Source: Clostridiales bacterium
GTDB lineage: Bacteria; Bacillota; Clostridia; Lachnospirales; Lachnospiraceae
Assembly: GCA_021199255.1 (NCBI GenBank)
Contig: JAJQIK010000040.1
Coordinates: 1 to 45,937, forward strand
Reading direction: 5' to 3'
Length of the DNA: 45,937 nucleotides
The notes under the pieces were generated by a model. It searched no databases and was not told the origin of the DNA. It saw only the letters and a program-made list of their open reading frames with translations. Below are positions 24,574-32,466 of the stretch, in pieces. The stretch's first letter is position 1; each line of letters begins with the position of its first letter. A program made the translations under genes and the position numbers.

Positions 24574-24768
24574 TTAGTCCATAGCACTTTTTCCACTCTT
24601 AACCCACTCATCCAGTTCGGAGTATTTAAATTTCCATTGCTTACCGATTTTATGAGCAGGAATGTCTTTCCCTTTTCGAATCCAGTCACGCACAGTTGCT
24701 GGCTTCACCCCAAAATAATCGGCTGCTTCATCAATGCTAATCCACTTTTCCTCAACATTCTCACTCAT
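24574..24768 (-). CDS. HTH_17/excisionase-like DNA-binding protein (64 aa)
   Basis: One MerR-like winged helix, WISIDEAADYFGVKPATVRDWIRKGKDIPAHKIGKQWKFKYSELDEWV, the excisionase-family DNA-binding fold. It heads the methyltransferase transcript, 29 nt upstream, so it probably controls expression of the restriction-modification genes in the way C proteins do, though it is not a member of the XRE-type C family. Alternatively it could be a phage excisionase. GAGGTG precedes ATG 24768. Its promoter and a partly palindromic site lie directly upstream. Confidence 0.75.
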   Translation of the reverse strand: MSENVEEKWISIDEAADYFGVKPATVRDWIRKGKDIPAHKIGKQWKFKYSELDEWVKSGKSAMD

Positions 24769-24798
24769 AGTTTCACCTCAACCGGATATAATTATTCT

Positions 24799-24812
24799 GA
24801 CCTTACCAAGTC
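24799..24812. promoter_or_regulatory. Candidate operator at HTH_17/methyltransferase promoter
   Basis: GACCTTACCAAGTC, a partial palindrome, covers the expected transcription start of the 24816-24844 promoter. A related TTGGTAAGTC lies near 24904. Candidate binding sites for the HTH_17 protein. Confidence 0.4.
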
Positions 24813-24815
24813 AGC

Positions 24816-24844
24816 ATCATACCACAAACCCAGCCTGTTTTCAA
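24816..24844 (-). promoter_or_regulatory. Sigma-70-type promoter of HTH_17-methyltransferase operon
   Basis: On the minus strand TTGAAA, 17-nt spacer, TATGAT. Transcription would begin about 40 nt before the HTH_17 start. Confidence 0.75.
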
Positions 24845-24983
24845 CGGTTTTCTGCAGTTTATATACGTTTTTCACTGTTTTCGTGGTGAGACGAACATTA
24901 TCCCTCATTGGTAAGTCACAAAATACCGCCGAAGAATTACGCTATTTGCACTTTGAAGGCTCTTGTATTATACCACTAGACTC

Positions 24984-25019
24984 TAAAAATAAAGAAACCG
25001 CCCAAAAGCAGCGGTTTCA
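24984..25019 (-). terminator. Terminator of channel-nuclease operon
   Basis: Minus strand: GAAACCGC pairs with GCGGTTTC around a 9-nt loop, followed by TTTATTTTTAG. It lies 55 nt past the nuclease stop and separates this operon from the restriction island. Confidence 0.8.
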
Positions 25020-25073
25020 CGACACATTAATCATCGTATTTTGTATCATTTTTATTATGATTTGTCTACCATT

Positions 25074-26159
25074 TTATGGGTTACAATTTCCACAAGGCGA
25101 GTAGCCTTGGCTTATCAGGTCATCCCTGTTTCCGGTGTATTCCTTCTTATTCTTCTCGCTCATCTGACTCACGCTTGAGCAATCAGGATAATGGAATTTC
25201 TTAGTGTTGGTATTCAGAATATAGGTTGTGCCGGAGCTGCTTGTTTCTCCTGTAGTCTCTTCCGTATTCTCGGATGTCACCGCCGTCACGGTTGTCTCAT
25301 TGGTATCCTCATCCTCAAGCCAACTATCTCCGGTAGCATAATCGATGCTGACTCCTGGCTGCACGTTGTAACAGTAAACATTAAACAGAATACCGTCGCC
25401 GTCATCCTCCACGGACATTGCCTCCATCAGCACGCCGCTTGCAACGAGATTATCACCGTCAAATACAGGTGTCACCCTGTAAAGGACGTGGTTATTTGTT
25501 TCCTCTACATAGTCAGCCACCATGTTTTCAAACGGTAGCATACCTTCCACATTCAGATACCTCGTACCAGTGATGAGGTTCTTCTCATTGGCATTCTCTC
25601 CTGAAAGCTGGTATCCAATTAGATGGCAACGATTATACAGATAATTCCCATCAACAATATCATACTTCACGGTATGCCAGCCGGTGGGCTTCACAGAACC
25701 AATAGCGCCTCTTTCTTCTGTCGGCATGATGTCCTGTCCTATATTGGCGATTGCCACTCCACAACGCCCCAAGGAGTCAAGATCGCTGTAATACTCATAT
25801 GACTCAGTGGTAAGGTCTGAATCTGTAAAGAAAGGAACGTTATCATTGACAGCGACATAAGCTAACCCAGAATACTCCGGCACCTCAGACAGGTCAAAGG
25901 ATGTCTGGCTTGATATTTCTGCAGCCGGTTCCTCTGTTTCCGACTGCTCCTCGGTTTCCGTGACTTCTGGTTCTGCTGTTTCTGTCACGGTTCCTTCTGA
26001 CGTCCCCTGTGACTCCACAGCCGTTGACAAAACCTCCTGCGTGGTTTCGGATGAGCTTTCACTGTAATCGGCTTCAGATGAGCAGCCAAACAGTGCAAAA
26101 CAGAGCACTACTGAGATTAAGTAGGCTATAACCCGCTTGCTAAACTTCTTTTTTCTCAT
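25074..26159 (-). CDS. Lipoprotein DNA/RNA non-specific endonuclease with C-terminal Zn-type tail
   Basis: A 361-residue secreted protein. A signal peptide ends with LFGC (lipid-modified Cys 26), then a Ser/Thr/Glu linker to about residue 85. Residues 95-270 are a beta-beta-alpha metal nuclease of the EndA/Spd type: YNRCHLIGYQLSGENANEKNLITGTRYLN with H179 as base and N191/N194 near the metal. The tail (313-361) has HYPDCSSV and GYSPCGNCNP, a domain often attached to secreted nucleases. It would cut nucleic acid outside the membrane, perhaps incoming phage DNA or for nutrition. ATGA overlap with the 133-aa gene shows coupling. Confidence 0.9.
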   Translation of the reverse strand: MRKKKFSKRVIAYLISVVLCFALFGCSSEADYSESSSETTQEVLSTAVESQGTSEGTVTETAEPEVTETEEQSETEEPAAEISSQTSFDLSEVPEYSGLAYVAVNDNVPFFTDSDLTTESYEYYSDLDSLGRCGVAIANIGQDIMPTEERGAIGSVKPTGWHTVKYDIVDGNYLYNRCHLIGYQLSGENANEKNLITGTRYLNVEGMLPFENMVADYVEETNNHVLYRVTPVFDGDNLVASGVLMEAMSVEDDGDGILFNVYCYNVQPGVSIDYATGDSWLEDEDTNETTVTAVTSENTEETTGETSSSGTTYILNTNTKKFHYPDCSSVSQMSEKNKKEYTGNRDDLISQGYSPCGNCNP

Positions 26160-26557
26160 TTCTCATACACCTCCATCGTAATATTCTCGTGGGAGGAACC
26201 GACAAAATCCTCCGTATATGTCAAATGTCGCGAGGATATGTCGAAATCAAAAAAGAAATCTCCTGGATACTTCCTGTTCCACTTGAAAACAATTATTTTC
26301 TCCACATCTGTTTCATCCGGCAGAACATTCTCAGCAAAGCAGTAGTCGTCTTTTCCAGCCTTGCTTAAGAAATTATCATCCACAACAATGCCCTGCTCTG
26401 CGCAGTCCTTAAAGAGCGCGGCTGTATATCCGTTCATCCAGAGTTTTGCCCCGTCCGTCAGGGATAAAATCTTCTGGCAGAGAATCCGGTCCCTGCTCTG
26501 CCGCCTCTTGTTAAACATCATTCCGTTTCGGTCGTCGACCGTTACAATCAGATACAT
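26156..26557 (-). CDS. Hypothetical protein between ion channel and nuclease (133 aa)
   Basis: The protein begins MYLIVTVDDRNGMMFNKRRQSRDRILCQKIL and has GAKLWMNGYTAALF and VFKWNRKYPGDFFFDFD segments. I believe it belongs to a small conserved family found in Firmicutes, sometimes mislabelled ribonuclease Z, with no known function and no metallo-lactamase motif. It is cytoplasmic by composition. ATG 26557 follows AAAGGAAG. Its stop overlaps the nuclease start and it starts 16 nt after the channel stop, so it is tightly linked to both. Confidence 0.72.
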   Translation of the reverse strand: MYLIVTVDDRNGMMFNKRRQSRDRILCQKILSLTDGAKLWMNGYTAALFKDCAEQGIVVDDNFLSKAGKDDYCFAENVLPDETDVEKIIVFKWNRKYPGDFFFDFDISSRHLTYTEDFVGSSHENITMEVYEK

Positions 26558-26573
26558 ATGTACTTCCTTTCCA

Positions 26574-27311
26574 TCATTCTCCATCATCTTCTGAGGAGTT
26601 TAACTTACCAAGCTCGTCCATATAACCAGCCGTAATTATGCCCGCAGGCAGCGCGATGATTGCAATACCCATAAACGAGGATATCATAGTAACAATTCTT
26701 CCCGCCGTACTGACTGGATATATATCGCCGTACCCCATCGTGGTAAGGCTCACCGTTGCCCAGTATATAGCGTCAAAGAAATTTCCGAACGTGTCCGGCT
26801 CTACATTAAAAATAACAAGTGCCGAGAGCACAACATAAGCAACAGCCAGCGAGCAGACAGCCATCATTGGTGCTCTCTGTTTTTTGAGCACATTCATTAT
26901 GATAGTGACGCTCTTGGAATAGCGAAACATCTTAACTGCTCTAAACACGCGAAATGACCGCATAAGTCTGAAAATCTTTAACAGACGGAAACCGGCACTT
27001 AATGGGAGGAATGTTGGCAGAATAGAAACAAGGTCAACGATTGCCATTGGAGTAAACGGATATTTCAGAAATGATAAGGCTCCTTTGTGTGCTTTTAAGT
27101 CTGCCGTAAGCAGTCGCAAGAGATAATCAGCTATAAAGACTGCCGTAGCAACTATATCAATCACATTGAACACGTTGTTTGATTCTTTGAACGCCAGCGG
27201 AACCAAACTGGCAATGATTACAGCAATCATGACATAGTCATATATCGTGCTTATTCTGTTTTCACCATCTGACGGCTCAATCACGTCATAAACAAATCTT
27301 CTCCATTTCAT
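26574..27311 (-). CDS. Voltage-gated-like potassium channel
   Basis: A 245-residue, six-segment channel. The S4 helix has regularly spaced basic residues (FRLLKIFRLMRSFRVFRAVKMFR, 108-130). The pore helix and filter read ATVSLTTMGYGDIYP (185-199), a potassium TMGYGD signature, followed by a final helix at 205-229. It would conduct K+ across the membrane. A prophage location is unusual. A complete promoter lies upstream, and AAGGAG precedes the start. Downstream are the 133-aa gene and the lipoprotein nuclease, forming one operon. Confidence 0.93.
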   Translation of the reverse strand: MKWRRFVYDVIEPSDGENRISTIYDYVMIAVIIASLVPLAFKESNNVFNVIDIVATAVFIADYLLRLLTADLKAHKGALSFLKYPFTPMAIVDLVSILPTFLPLSAGFRLLKIFRLMRSFRVFRAVKMFRYSKSVTIIMNVLKKQRAPMMAVCSLAVAYVVLSALVIFNVEPDTFGNFFDAIYWATVSLTTMGYGDIYPVSTAGRIVTMISSFMGIAIIALPAGIITAGYMDELGKLNSSEDDGE

Positions 27312-27344
27312 ACAAACACTACTCCTTGTTACATGTTTGATGGA

Positions 27345-27373
27345 ATTATAGCATTTATGCCAAATTCATACAA
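27345..27373 (-). promoter_or_regulatory. Promoter of channel-nuclease operon
   Basis: Minus strand TTGTAT, 17-nt spacer, TATAAT, about 34 nt before the channel start. Near-consensus boxes suggest steady expression in the lysogen. Confidence 0.8.
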
Positions 27374-27382
27374 GCCAGAAGA

Positions 27383-27416
27383 GAAAAAGAGCACCCACTA
27401 TATTGGTGAATGCTCC
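27383..27416 (-). terminator. Terminator after SymE-like gene
   Basis: Minus strand GAGCA...TGCTC stem with inner CAC/GTG pairing, followed by TTTTTCTC. It sits 9 nt past the stop and overlaps the region before the channel promoter. Confidence 0.75.
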
Positions 27417-27424
27417 CTCGAAAC

Positions 27425-27616
27425 TTATTCTACTATGACCTCATCCTCTTTGGTAATGATGAGCCGCCCTCCCTGGCACTCTACGTTCACGTGATTGCCA
27501 ATATCAAAGCCCAGCTCCTTCAGCCATTGCCCCTGCAGCCTGATTACCGGCGTCTCCTTATAATTTCTTCCACTGGCGTAGCCCACAGTCAGATTTCTAT
27601 TCTCTTTTTGTCTCAT
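27425..27616 (-). CDS. SymE-like protein (63 aa)
   Basis: The body, PVIRLQGQWLKELGFDIGNHVNVECQGGRLIIT, matches the SymE toxin family (AbrB-like swapped hairpin). E. coli SymE is an SOS-induced type I toxin or RNA/DNA-compacting protein with antisense RNA SymR; here neither toxicity nor an antisense RNA is shown. AAAGGAGG lies before ATG 27616. The leader of about 100 nt folds into three hairpins. It is the gene nearest the right attachment junction. Confidence 0.78.
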   Translation of the reverse strand: MRQKENRNLTVGYASGRNYKETPVIRLQGQWLKELGFDIGNHVNVECQGGRLIITKEDEVIVE

Positions 27617-27633
27617 TAAAACTCCTCCTTTAA

Positions 27634-27714
27634 ATGCGCAGCGAAGCGCTGCTTTGATAAGAGATGATGCTTTGTGAAGCATATAACCCTATTAACGATA
27701 GCTCCCTATCGTTA
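27634..27714 (-). promoter_or_regulatory. Structured leader of SymE-like gene (three hairpins)
   Basis: Three inverted repeats lie in a row: GCAGCG/CGCTGC (about 27638-27652), ATGCTT-TGTG-AAGCAT (27667-27682) and TAACGATAG-CTCC-CTATCGTTA (27693-27714). They lie between the coding sequence and any upstream promoter and could control translation, be bound by a regulator, or form a small RNA. Confidence 0.5.
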
Positions 27715-27803
27715 AAACCTTGTGCAAACCTCAAACTCTGAATCTCCGCCGCACTTTGGTTTTAACTCTGGAAAGCCTTAGAATGTTGCTGAAAATGCTT
27801 ATT

Positions 27804-29936
27804 TCAAGCGTTTCTGATATGTATTAGCCCCTTATTTTGTATCAATTTCGAAGCCCTTTTGTTGAGCAGCGTTACAGGCTGTCCGCCCTGCAGCTTCTGG
27901 AGCACCATCTGTTCTCCTTCCCCTTCCAGATCTCCCGTAAAGAGAGCGGAGAAATCCCGGTAAGCCAAATGCAGGACAATGGAACAGGCATTGGTATCCT
28001 GAGAACTCCAGTTTTCTGTGGGATGTATACAGGTTAGCTTCACCTCTCCCCATACGGCCGTTTCCCCGGCGTGAATGTAGTGCACAGGAATGTCGTTTTG
28101 CGCTGCCAGATCTTCCAACTGCCTGTATTCCTCATTTTTACTGTCCTCCCCTACATCCGGCAGTACCAGCGTACCGATGACAATTCCCGTTTCCCCGTAT
28201 TGTTCCAGCCACGCGCGAATACCATTCTCATGGTCGCTGTCCGGGTGGGTGACAAAAACGGCGTCTAAGCGGGAGGTTCCCTGATATTTCAAAAAGGGCA
28301 ATATCTGATAGGCGGCCACATCGCTTTTATCAGAGCTGCCGCCGTCGATCAGGCAGCGCAGGCCCCCATCTTCCGACAGATAGATACAGTCGCCCTGCCC
28401 CACATCTAACATGGTAATTTCCAGCCCTCTGGGCACCCTGATGGTAAACACGCACAGAGCGCACAGGACGCCCTGCCAGAAAAGCAGCTTCGGCAGCCTA
28501 TGGTTCCACACCAGCAGGGCTATTATAATTCCCAGAAATAAGATAACCTTCCAGGTCTCCGGGCAGCCGGTAATCCAGCGATGTCCGGGAAGCCTCATGC
28601 ACCATTCGCAGCTTTTCTCATATAACCACAGAACCAGCCGCACGGGACAGGAGCCCCACACCCCCAAAGGCAGGAAGCACGCCGCCAGTCCCATACTGCA
28701 TAATCCGCCGGCCAGCACAAAGGTCATACAGGGAATTACAATGAGATTCAAGAGCACGGAATAAGGGGGAAACTCATAATAGAAGCACAGATATACCGGC
28801 AGCGTGGCGATGGAAACCGCAGCGCCGGACAACAGGAGCTTTTCCGCCCGGCTCCCCGTCAGAAGATTGCTCTCCACGGCAGGCAAAAGCAGGCCGATCC
28901 CACAGACAGCGCCGAAGCTGAACAGGAATCCGCTATGCCCCAGATAGAGGGGCTGCCGGATCAGAATCGCCAGCGCCGCCGTCATCAGGGCGGTGTACAG
29001 ATCATAGGTTCTGCCGATCAGCTTCGCACACAGACGGATCACGAACATCAGATAGGCTCTCGTCATGGACGCCCCCATTCCCGTCATAGTTCCGTAGCAG
29101 TACATCACCGCGATGGAAAGAAGAATGTTAAGCGGTTTAGGAATTTTCAGCCTGTCCAACACCTGATAAAGCCCCATGCCGATCACGGACAGATGCAGTC
29201 CGCTGATGGCCAGAATATGAATAATCCCGTTCTGCTGATACAGGCTTTTGACGTCCTGATCCAGAGTCCCCTTTTCCCCCAGAAGCATAGCTTTCATGAC
29301 AGAAGCGTCCCTGGTATCATAACAGGCGTCCAGAAGAAGGGACAGATATTCCCTGATCTGACAGAGTCCTTCCCGGAAGCCGTCATAGCCGCAGCCCCGG
29401 GCGATACATTCCGCTTTCAGCACTCTTCCCTGCTGATTTAGAATCCGATAATATTCCGCGCTGTCAAATTCCCCCGGATTGGTGGCATGGGCAAAGGAAT
29501 AAAAGGTTCCCTGTACCAGTACAAGGCTTCCTGTCCGGGGCAACTCCCCTTCTTCCAGATAGCACCAAAGCCCCTCCACTCCCTCGGCGTCCTCCCGCCG
29601 CAGGAGCTCTTTGTTTTCTTTCCAGTAACGATGGATTTTTGCCTTTGAAAATCGTTCCGACATCTCGGAACCATCCGAAATTTCCCAAGAATCTGATAAG
29701 ATTTGTTGCAGATTTGCCGTTTGGTCTTCTTGCAGAATTACCGCGTCTTTCAGGGTAATAACCGGAACTTCTTTTTCCCCCGATATACGGTACTCTTTCC
29801 AGTCTACATATCCTGCTACGGTAACGCGCTGGCCGTCCAGATGGGAATACACGGGCGCGCCCCGCGCCGCGGCGGTCATTCCCAGGACAAGCGCCGCCAC
29901 ATAGGCCAGACCAAGAAAGCACAAGGGTCTTCTCAC
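27804..29936 (-). pseudogene. comEC: ComEC/Rec2 competence channel, 3' end removed by prophage
   Basis: About 690 genuine residues remain. They cover the N-terminal OB-like domain, the ComEC membrane core with ILAISGLHLSVIGMG and several transmembrane helices, and most of the metallo-beta-lactamase domain (MLDVGQGDCIYL, DGGSS, VFVTHPDSDHENG, ALFTGDLEGEGE). The last block, including the KVAHHGS histidines and the remaining 60-100 residues, is missing; about 20 unrelated residues finish the frame. DNA uptake should be lost in this lysogen unless the phage excises. GTG 29936 with AAAGGAAG upstream is the chosen start; TTG 30008 is possible. Confidence 0.85.
27855..27872. other. Right prophage attachment junction (attR) within comEC
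   Basis: comEC codes for ...QPVTLL up to this point, where the family continues KVAHHGS; here the frame changes to N-KRASKLIQNKG and stops within 20 codons. The core sequence exchanged cannot be set without the left end. Confidence 0.7.
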
Positions 29937-29985
29937 GCTGTTGCCACTTCCTTTCCCCGCCCTGTCACACAAGCCCGGAATTTCC

Positions 29986-30939
29986 TCACTCTTCCTCCTG
30001 CTCCGCAATCAGATCCAGATTCCGTTCGAACACGCCGCTTAAGCTGATGTTCTCCCGATAGGAAATGTTCGTCTCTCCATTTACGGAAATCTGCACCTTG
30101 TTTACGTTGGACAATTCCACCAGGGAATTGGTGATAGAGTAAATGGTCACCTCTGAGCTTACATTATAGGGCTGACTTAAAAAATCCTCACTCAAGTTTA
30201 CATAACATACGCCATCTTTTACATTCACACTGATGATTTTGGTCGATGGATTAATCGTAGGATAACTTCCCTGGGCGGCCGGCCCCTGAATCAGTTGTTC
30301 CACCACCAGCTTATCCAGCGAAATATTACTGCTGTATACCACGTTTCTCCGGTTTTCCTCTACCAGGCCGTCCCCCGCCTCATTGGCGAAATACAGTCTC
30401 AGATTCGTCTTTTCATAGGCGTTGATCTCATTTCCCGCATTTTCGATAAAGGTATCCGCAGACATGGTTCCCACAGCCGTTCCCGTGCTGTCTGTGAGCA
30501 TTTCACCCTGAATGGTAAAAGCTACGTATTGAATTTCCGGAATCTGAGTCAGGGTTCTGACAATTGCCGCCCTGACCAGCACCTCCCGAATCACGTCCAT
30601 TTTCCTGTACTGTTCGTCAAAGTTCAGGGTGAGCTGCCCATTCTCCAGCGTATCGCCCAGCAGAGTAAAATCGCCCCCGAGGGGCGCGATATACTCCATT
30701 CTTTCCCCTGTAACGCTCAACTGCCCCAACAGTTCGGCAAGCAGCCCATCCGTATCCTGTGTTTCGGTGACATACTCGCTGCTGAAAAGCTTCGTCTCGT
30801 CTTTATTTACATAATATACCTGATAGACGGTTCCGCTGCTGTCCGTATCTTCGCTGCCGCAGGCTGTCATGAACAGCGCTGCCAGCGCCAGCAGAAAACC
30901 GGCTATAATGTTATGACCGTTTCTCATTCCCACAACCAT
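29986..30939 (-). CDS. GerMN domain lipoprotein
   Basis: A 317-residue exported protein. The signal peptide ends in MTACGS, a lipobox at about Cys 27. Two GerMN-type domains follow: the first at about 45-155 (LLAELLGQL, GQLTLNFDEQYRK, VRAAIVRTLTQIPEIQYVAF) and the second at about 180-300 (LYFANEAGDGLVEENRRNV, VEQLIQGP, VCYVNLSEDF). The family occurs in sporulation and cell-envelope proteins. It lies directly downstream of the two-component genes, 57 nt from the kinase, so it may be a member of that regulon. Confidence 0.85.
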   Translation of the reverse strand: MVVGMRNGHNIIAGFLLALAALFMTACGSEDTDSSGTVYQVYYVNKDETKLFSSEYVTETQDTDGLLAELLGQLSVTGERMEYIAPLGGDFTLLGDTLENGQLTLNFDEQYRKMDVIREVLVRAAIVRTLTQIPEIQYVAFTIQGEMLTDSTGTAVGTMSADTFIENAGNEINAYEKTNLRLYFANEAGDGLVEENRRNVVYSSNISLDKLVVEQLIQGPAAQGSYPTINPSTKIISVNVKDGVCYVNLSEDFLSQPYNVSSEVTIYSITNSLVELSNVNKVQISVNGETNISYRENISLSGVFERNLDLIAEQEEE

Positions 30940-30996
30940 GCCTTTCTTCCTGATTCCAACACCCCCGGCGCGCCGGAGTCCTTTATGCCAGCCTCT

Positions 30997-32466
30997 CTAG
31001 ACCGCGATATAGGTAAGCGGTATCTTCACCGTAAAGGTCGTTCCCACATTCTCTTCGCTGACTACCTTAATCGTGCCTCTATGCATAATAATCGCGCTTC
31101 TGGTGATGGCAAGTCCCAGTCCGGTACCGCCGATCTCTCTGGATCTGGATTTATCCACCCGGTAAAACCTTTCATAAATATGCTCTATGGATTCCTCCGG
31201 AATCCCGATCCCGGAATCCGCTATCTCTATCGTAAAAAACTGATGATCCGCGTCCAGCGTCACCTTAACCCAGCCATGTTCTTTATTGTACTTGATGGCA
31301 TTCTCCACCAGATTGGAAATGGCAAGGGTCAGCTTGACCTCATCTACTGCCGCCGTAACCGGGCGTCTGCTCTCATAGACCAGTTCCACATCCCGTTTCT
31401 GGGCAATAGGGCGAAGCCGCTTCATAATCAATTCCACCAGCACATTGACGTCAATCTGGGCGACATTGAGATCCGCCGCCGTTCTGTCCATTTTGACCAG
31501 GGATAACAGGTCTGTAATAATCTTATCCTCCCGCTCGATCTCCGCCGCGATATCCGTCATAAATTCCTGATAAATCTCCACCGGCACATCTTTCTGGGTA
31601 ATAAGGGAATCCGCCAGCACCTTCATGGAGGTAATGGGGGTCTTCAGCTCATGGGACACATTGGAGACAAATTCCTGTCTGGAATCATCCAACAGCTTCA
31701 TGCGGCTTAAGACTCTGTTAAAGGCGTCCCCGATACGCTCTGTCTCCAGACAGTCCGTAACCGAAATTGGATCGTTGGTATATCCTGCCTGCGCCTGATC
31801 CAGCGCTTCCGTAATCTTCTCGAAGGGGCGGATCAATCTCTTCGCCGCCAGCAGGGAAATCACGAAAATAATCAAAATGGCTATCACTTCTACAATCATG
31901 GTATTCCGGTTTAAAATATTCATGGTTGCCATAATCGTGTCCGTGGACGCGCTGACCAGCATCACTCCCCGCACCACATCAGCGCTGCCCGTCCCCTCCG
32001 GCTGGCCGTCCACGCTGATCGTCTCCGTGATGGGAACAGTCATTTCAATATATCCGTTTTCCCGGTCATATCGGCTGGTACTCTCGCCCTTAATGCAGCG
32101 CACCACTTCCTCCGAAATGATCGTTTTGTTCTCACTGATGCCATAGGTATCCTTGACAATACGCAGATCGCTGTTGATAATCAGAACCCGCCCATCATAG
32201 AATGAGGAAAGCTGGTCTATTTCCGCGTTGATTACTTCCGAGGAGGTATCCTGCAGGTAGTGATAGGTAATCAAATGGTTCGCCAAAATTTTAAGCTGTG
32301 TGGAAATATCAGATGCATGCACGCTGGCGGCGCGCCGCTCGTAATTCTGCAGGACGGCATACCGCATACTGATACAGGGAACCAATCCTACTATCAGCAG
32401 GATCAGAAAGATTCTTGTTCTCAGACTTCTTAGAATTTTAATATGACGTAATTTCTCTTTAAGCAA
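30997..32466 (-). CDS. Sensor histidine kinase, WalK/ResE-like
   Basis: A 489-residue membrane kinase: first helix at about 20-36, an extracytoplasmic sensor domain to about 185, second helix at about 190-208, HAMP linker (AKRLIRPFEKITEAL), then FVSNVSHELKTPITS with the phosphoryl His at about 272 and the ATP domain with NLVENAIKYN, IADSGIGIPEE and GGTGLGLAI. It would phosphorylate the response regulator encoded upstream, whose end it overlaps by 8 nt. The start is taken as TTG 32466; the frame is open to ATG 32499. Confidence 0.92.
   Translation of the reverse strand: MLKEKLRHIKILRSLRTRIFLILLIVGLVPCISMRYAVLQNYERRAASVHASDISTQLKILANHLITYHYLQDTSSEVINAEIDQLSSFYDGRVLIINSDLRIVKDTYGISENKTIISEEVVRCIKGESTSRYDRENGYIEMTVPITETISVDGQPEGTGSADVVRGVMLVSASTDTIMATMNILNRNTMIVEVIAILIIFVISLLAAKRLIRPFEKITEALDQAQAGYTNDPISVTDCLETERIGDAFNRVLSRMKLLDDSRQEFVSNVSHELKTPITSMKVLADSLITQKDVPVEIYQEFMTDIAAEIEREDKIITDLLSLVKMDRTAADLNVAQIDVNVLVELIMKRLRPIAQKRDVELVYESRRPVTAAVDEVKLTLAISNLVENAIKYNKEHGWVKVTLDADHQFFTIEIADSGIGIPEESIEHIYERFYRVDKSRSREIGGTGLGLAITRSAIIMHRGTIKVVSEENVGTTFTVKIPLTYIAV

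Larger units (their letters stand above)
1..27865. mobile_element. Prophage with cargo genes (partial, left end outside window)
   Basis: The stretch carries a phage packaging start (HNH, small terminase), a replication module (VapE-type primase-helicase, family A polymerase, ssDNA-binding protein), a lysogeny switch (XRE repressor, ImmA/IrrE protease) and cargo (restriction-modification, ion channel, nuclease, SymE-like). Its right boundary is inferred from comEC, which loses similarity to its family at about 27,865. No integrase, portal, capsid, tail or lysis gene is visible, so these and the left attachment site must lie to the left of position 1. The exact boundary to a few bases is not determined. 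Confidence 0.85.

Noticed and set aside
1-27865. Avoidance of GTCTC-type sites in the prophage
   Set aside because: GTCTC words are easy to find (for example near 1246, 5207 and 10662), and the target site of the system is not known.
30964-30977. GC palindrome between GerMN and kinase genes (CCGGCGCGCCGG)
   Set aside because: No T-run on either side; too little to call a terminator.
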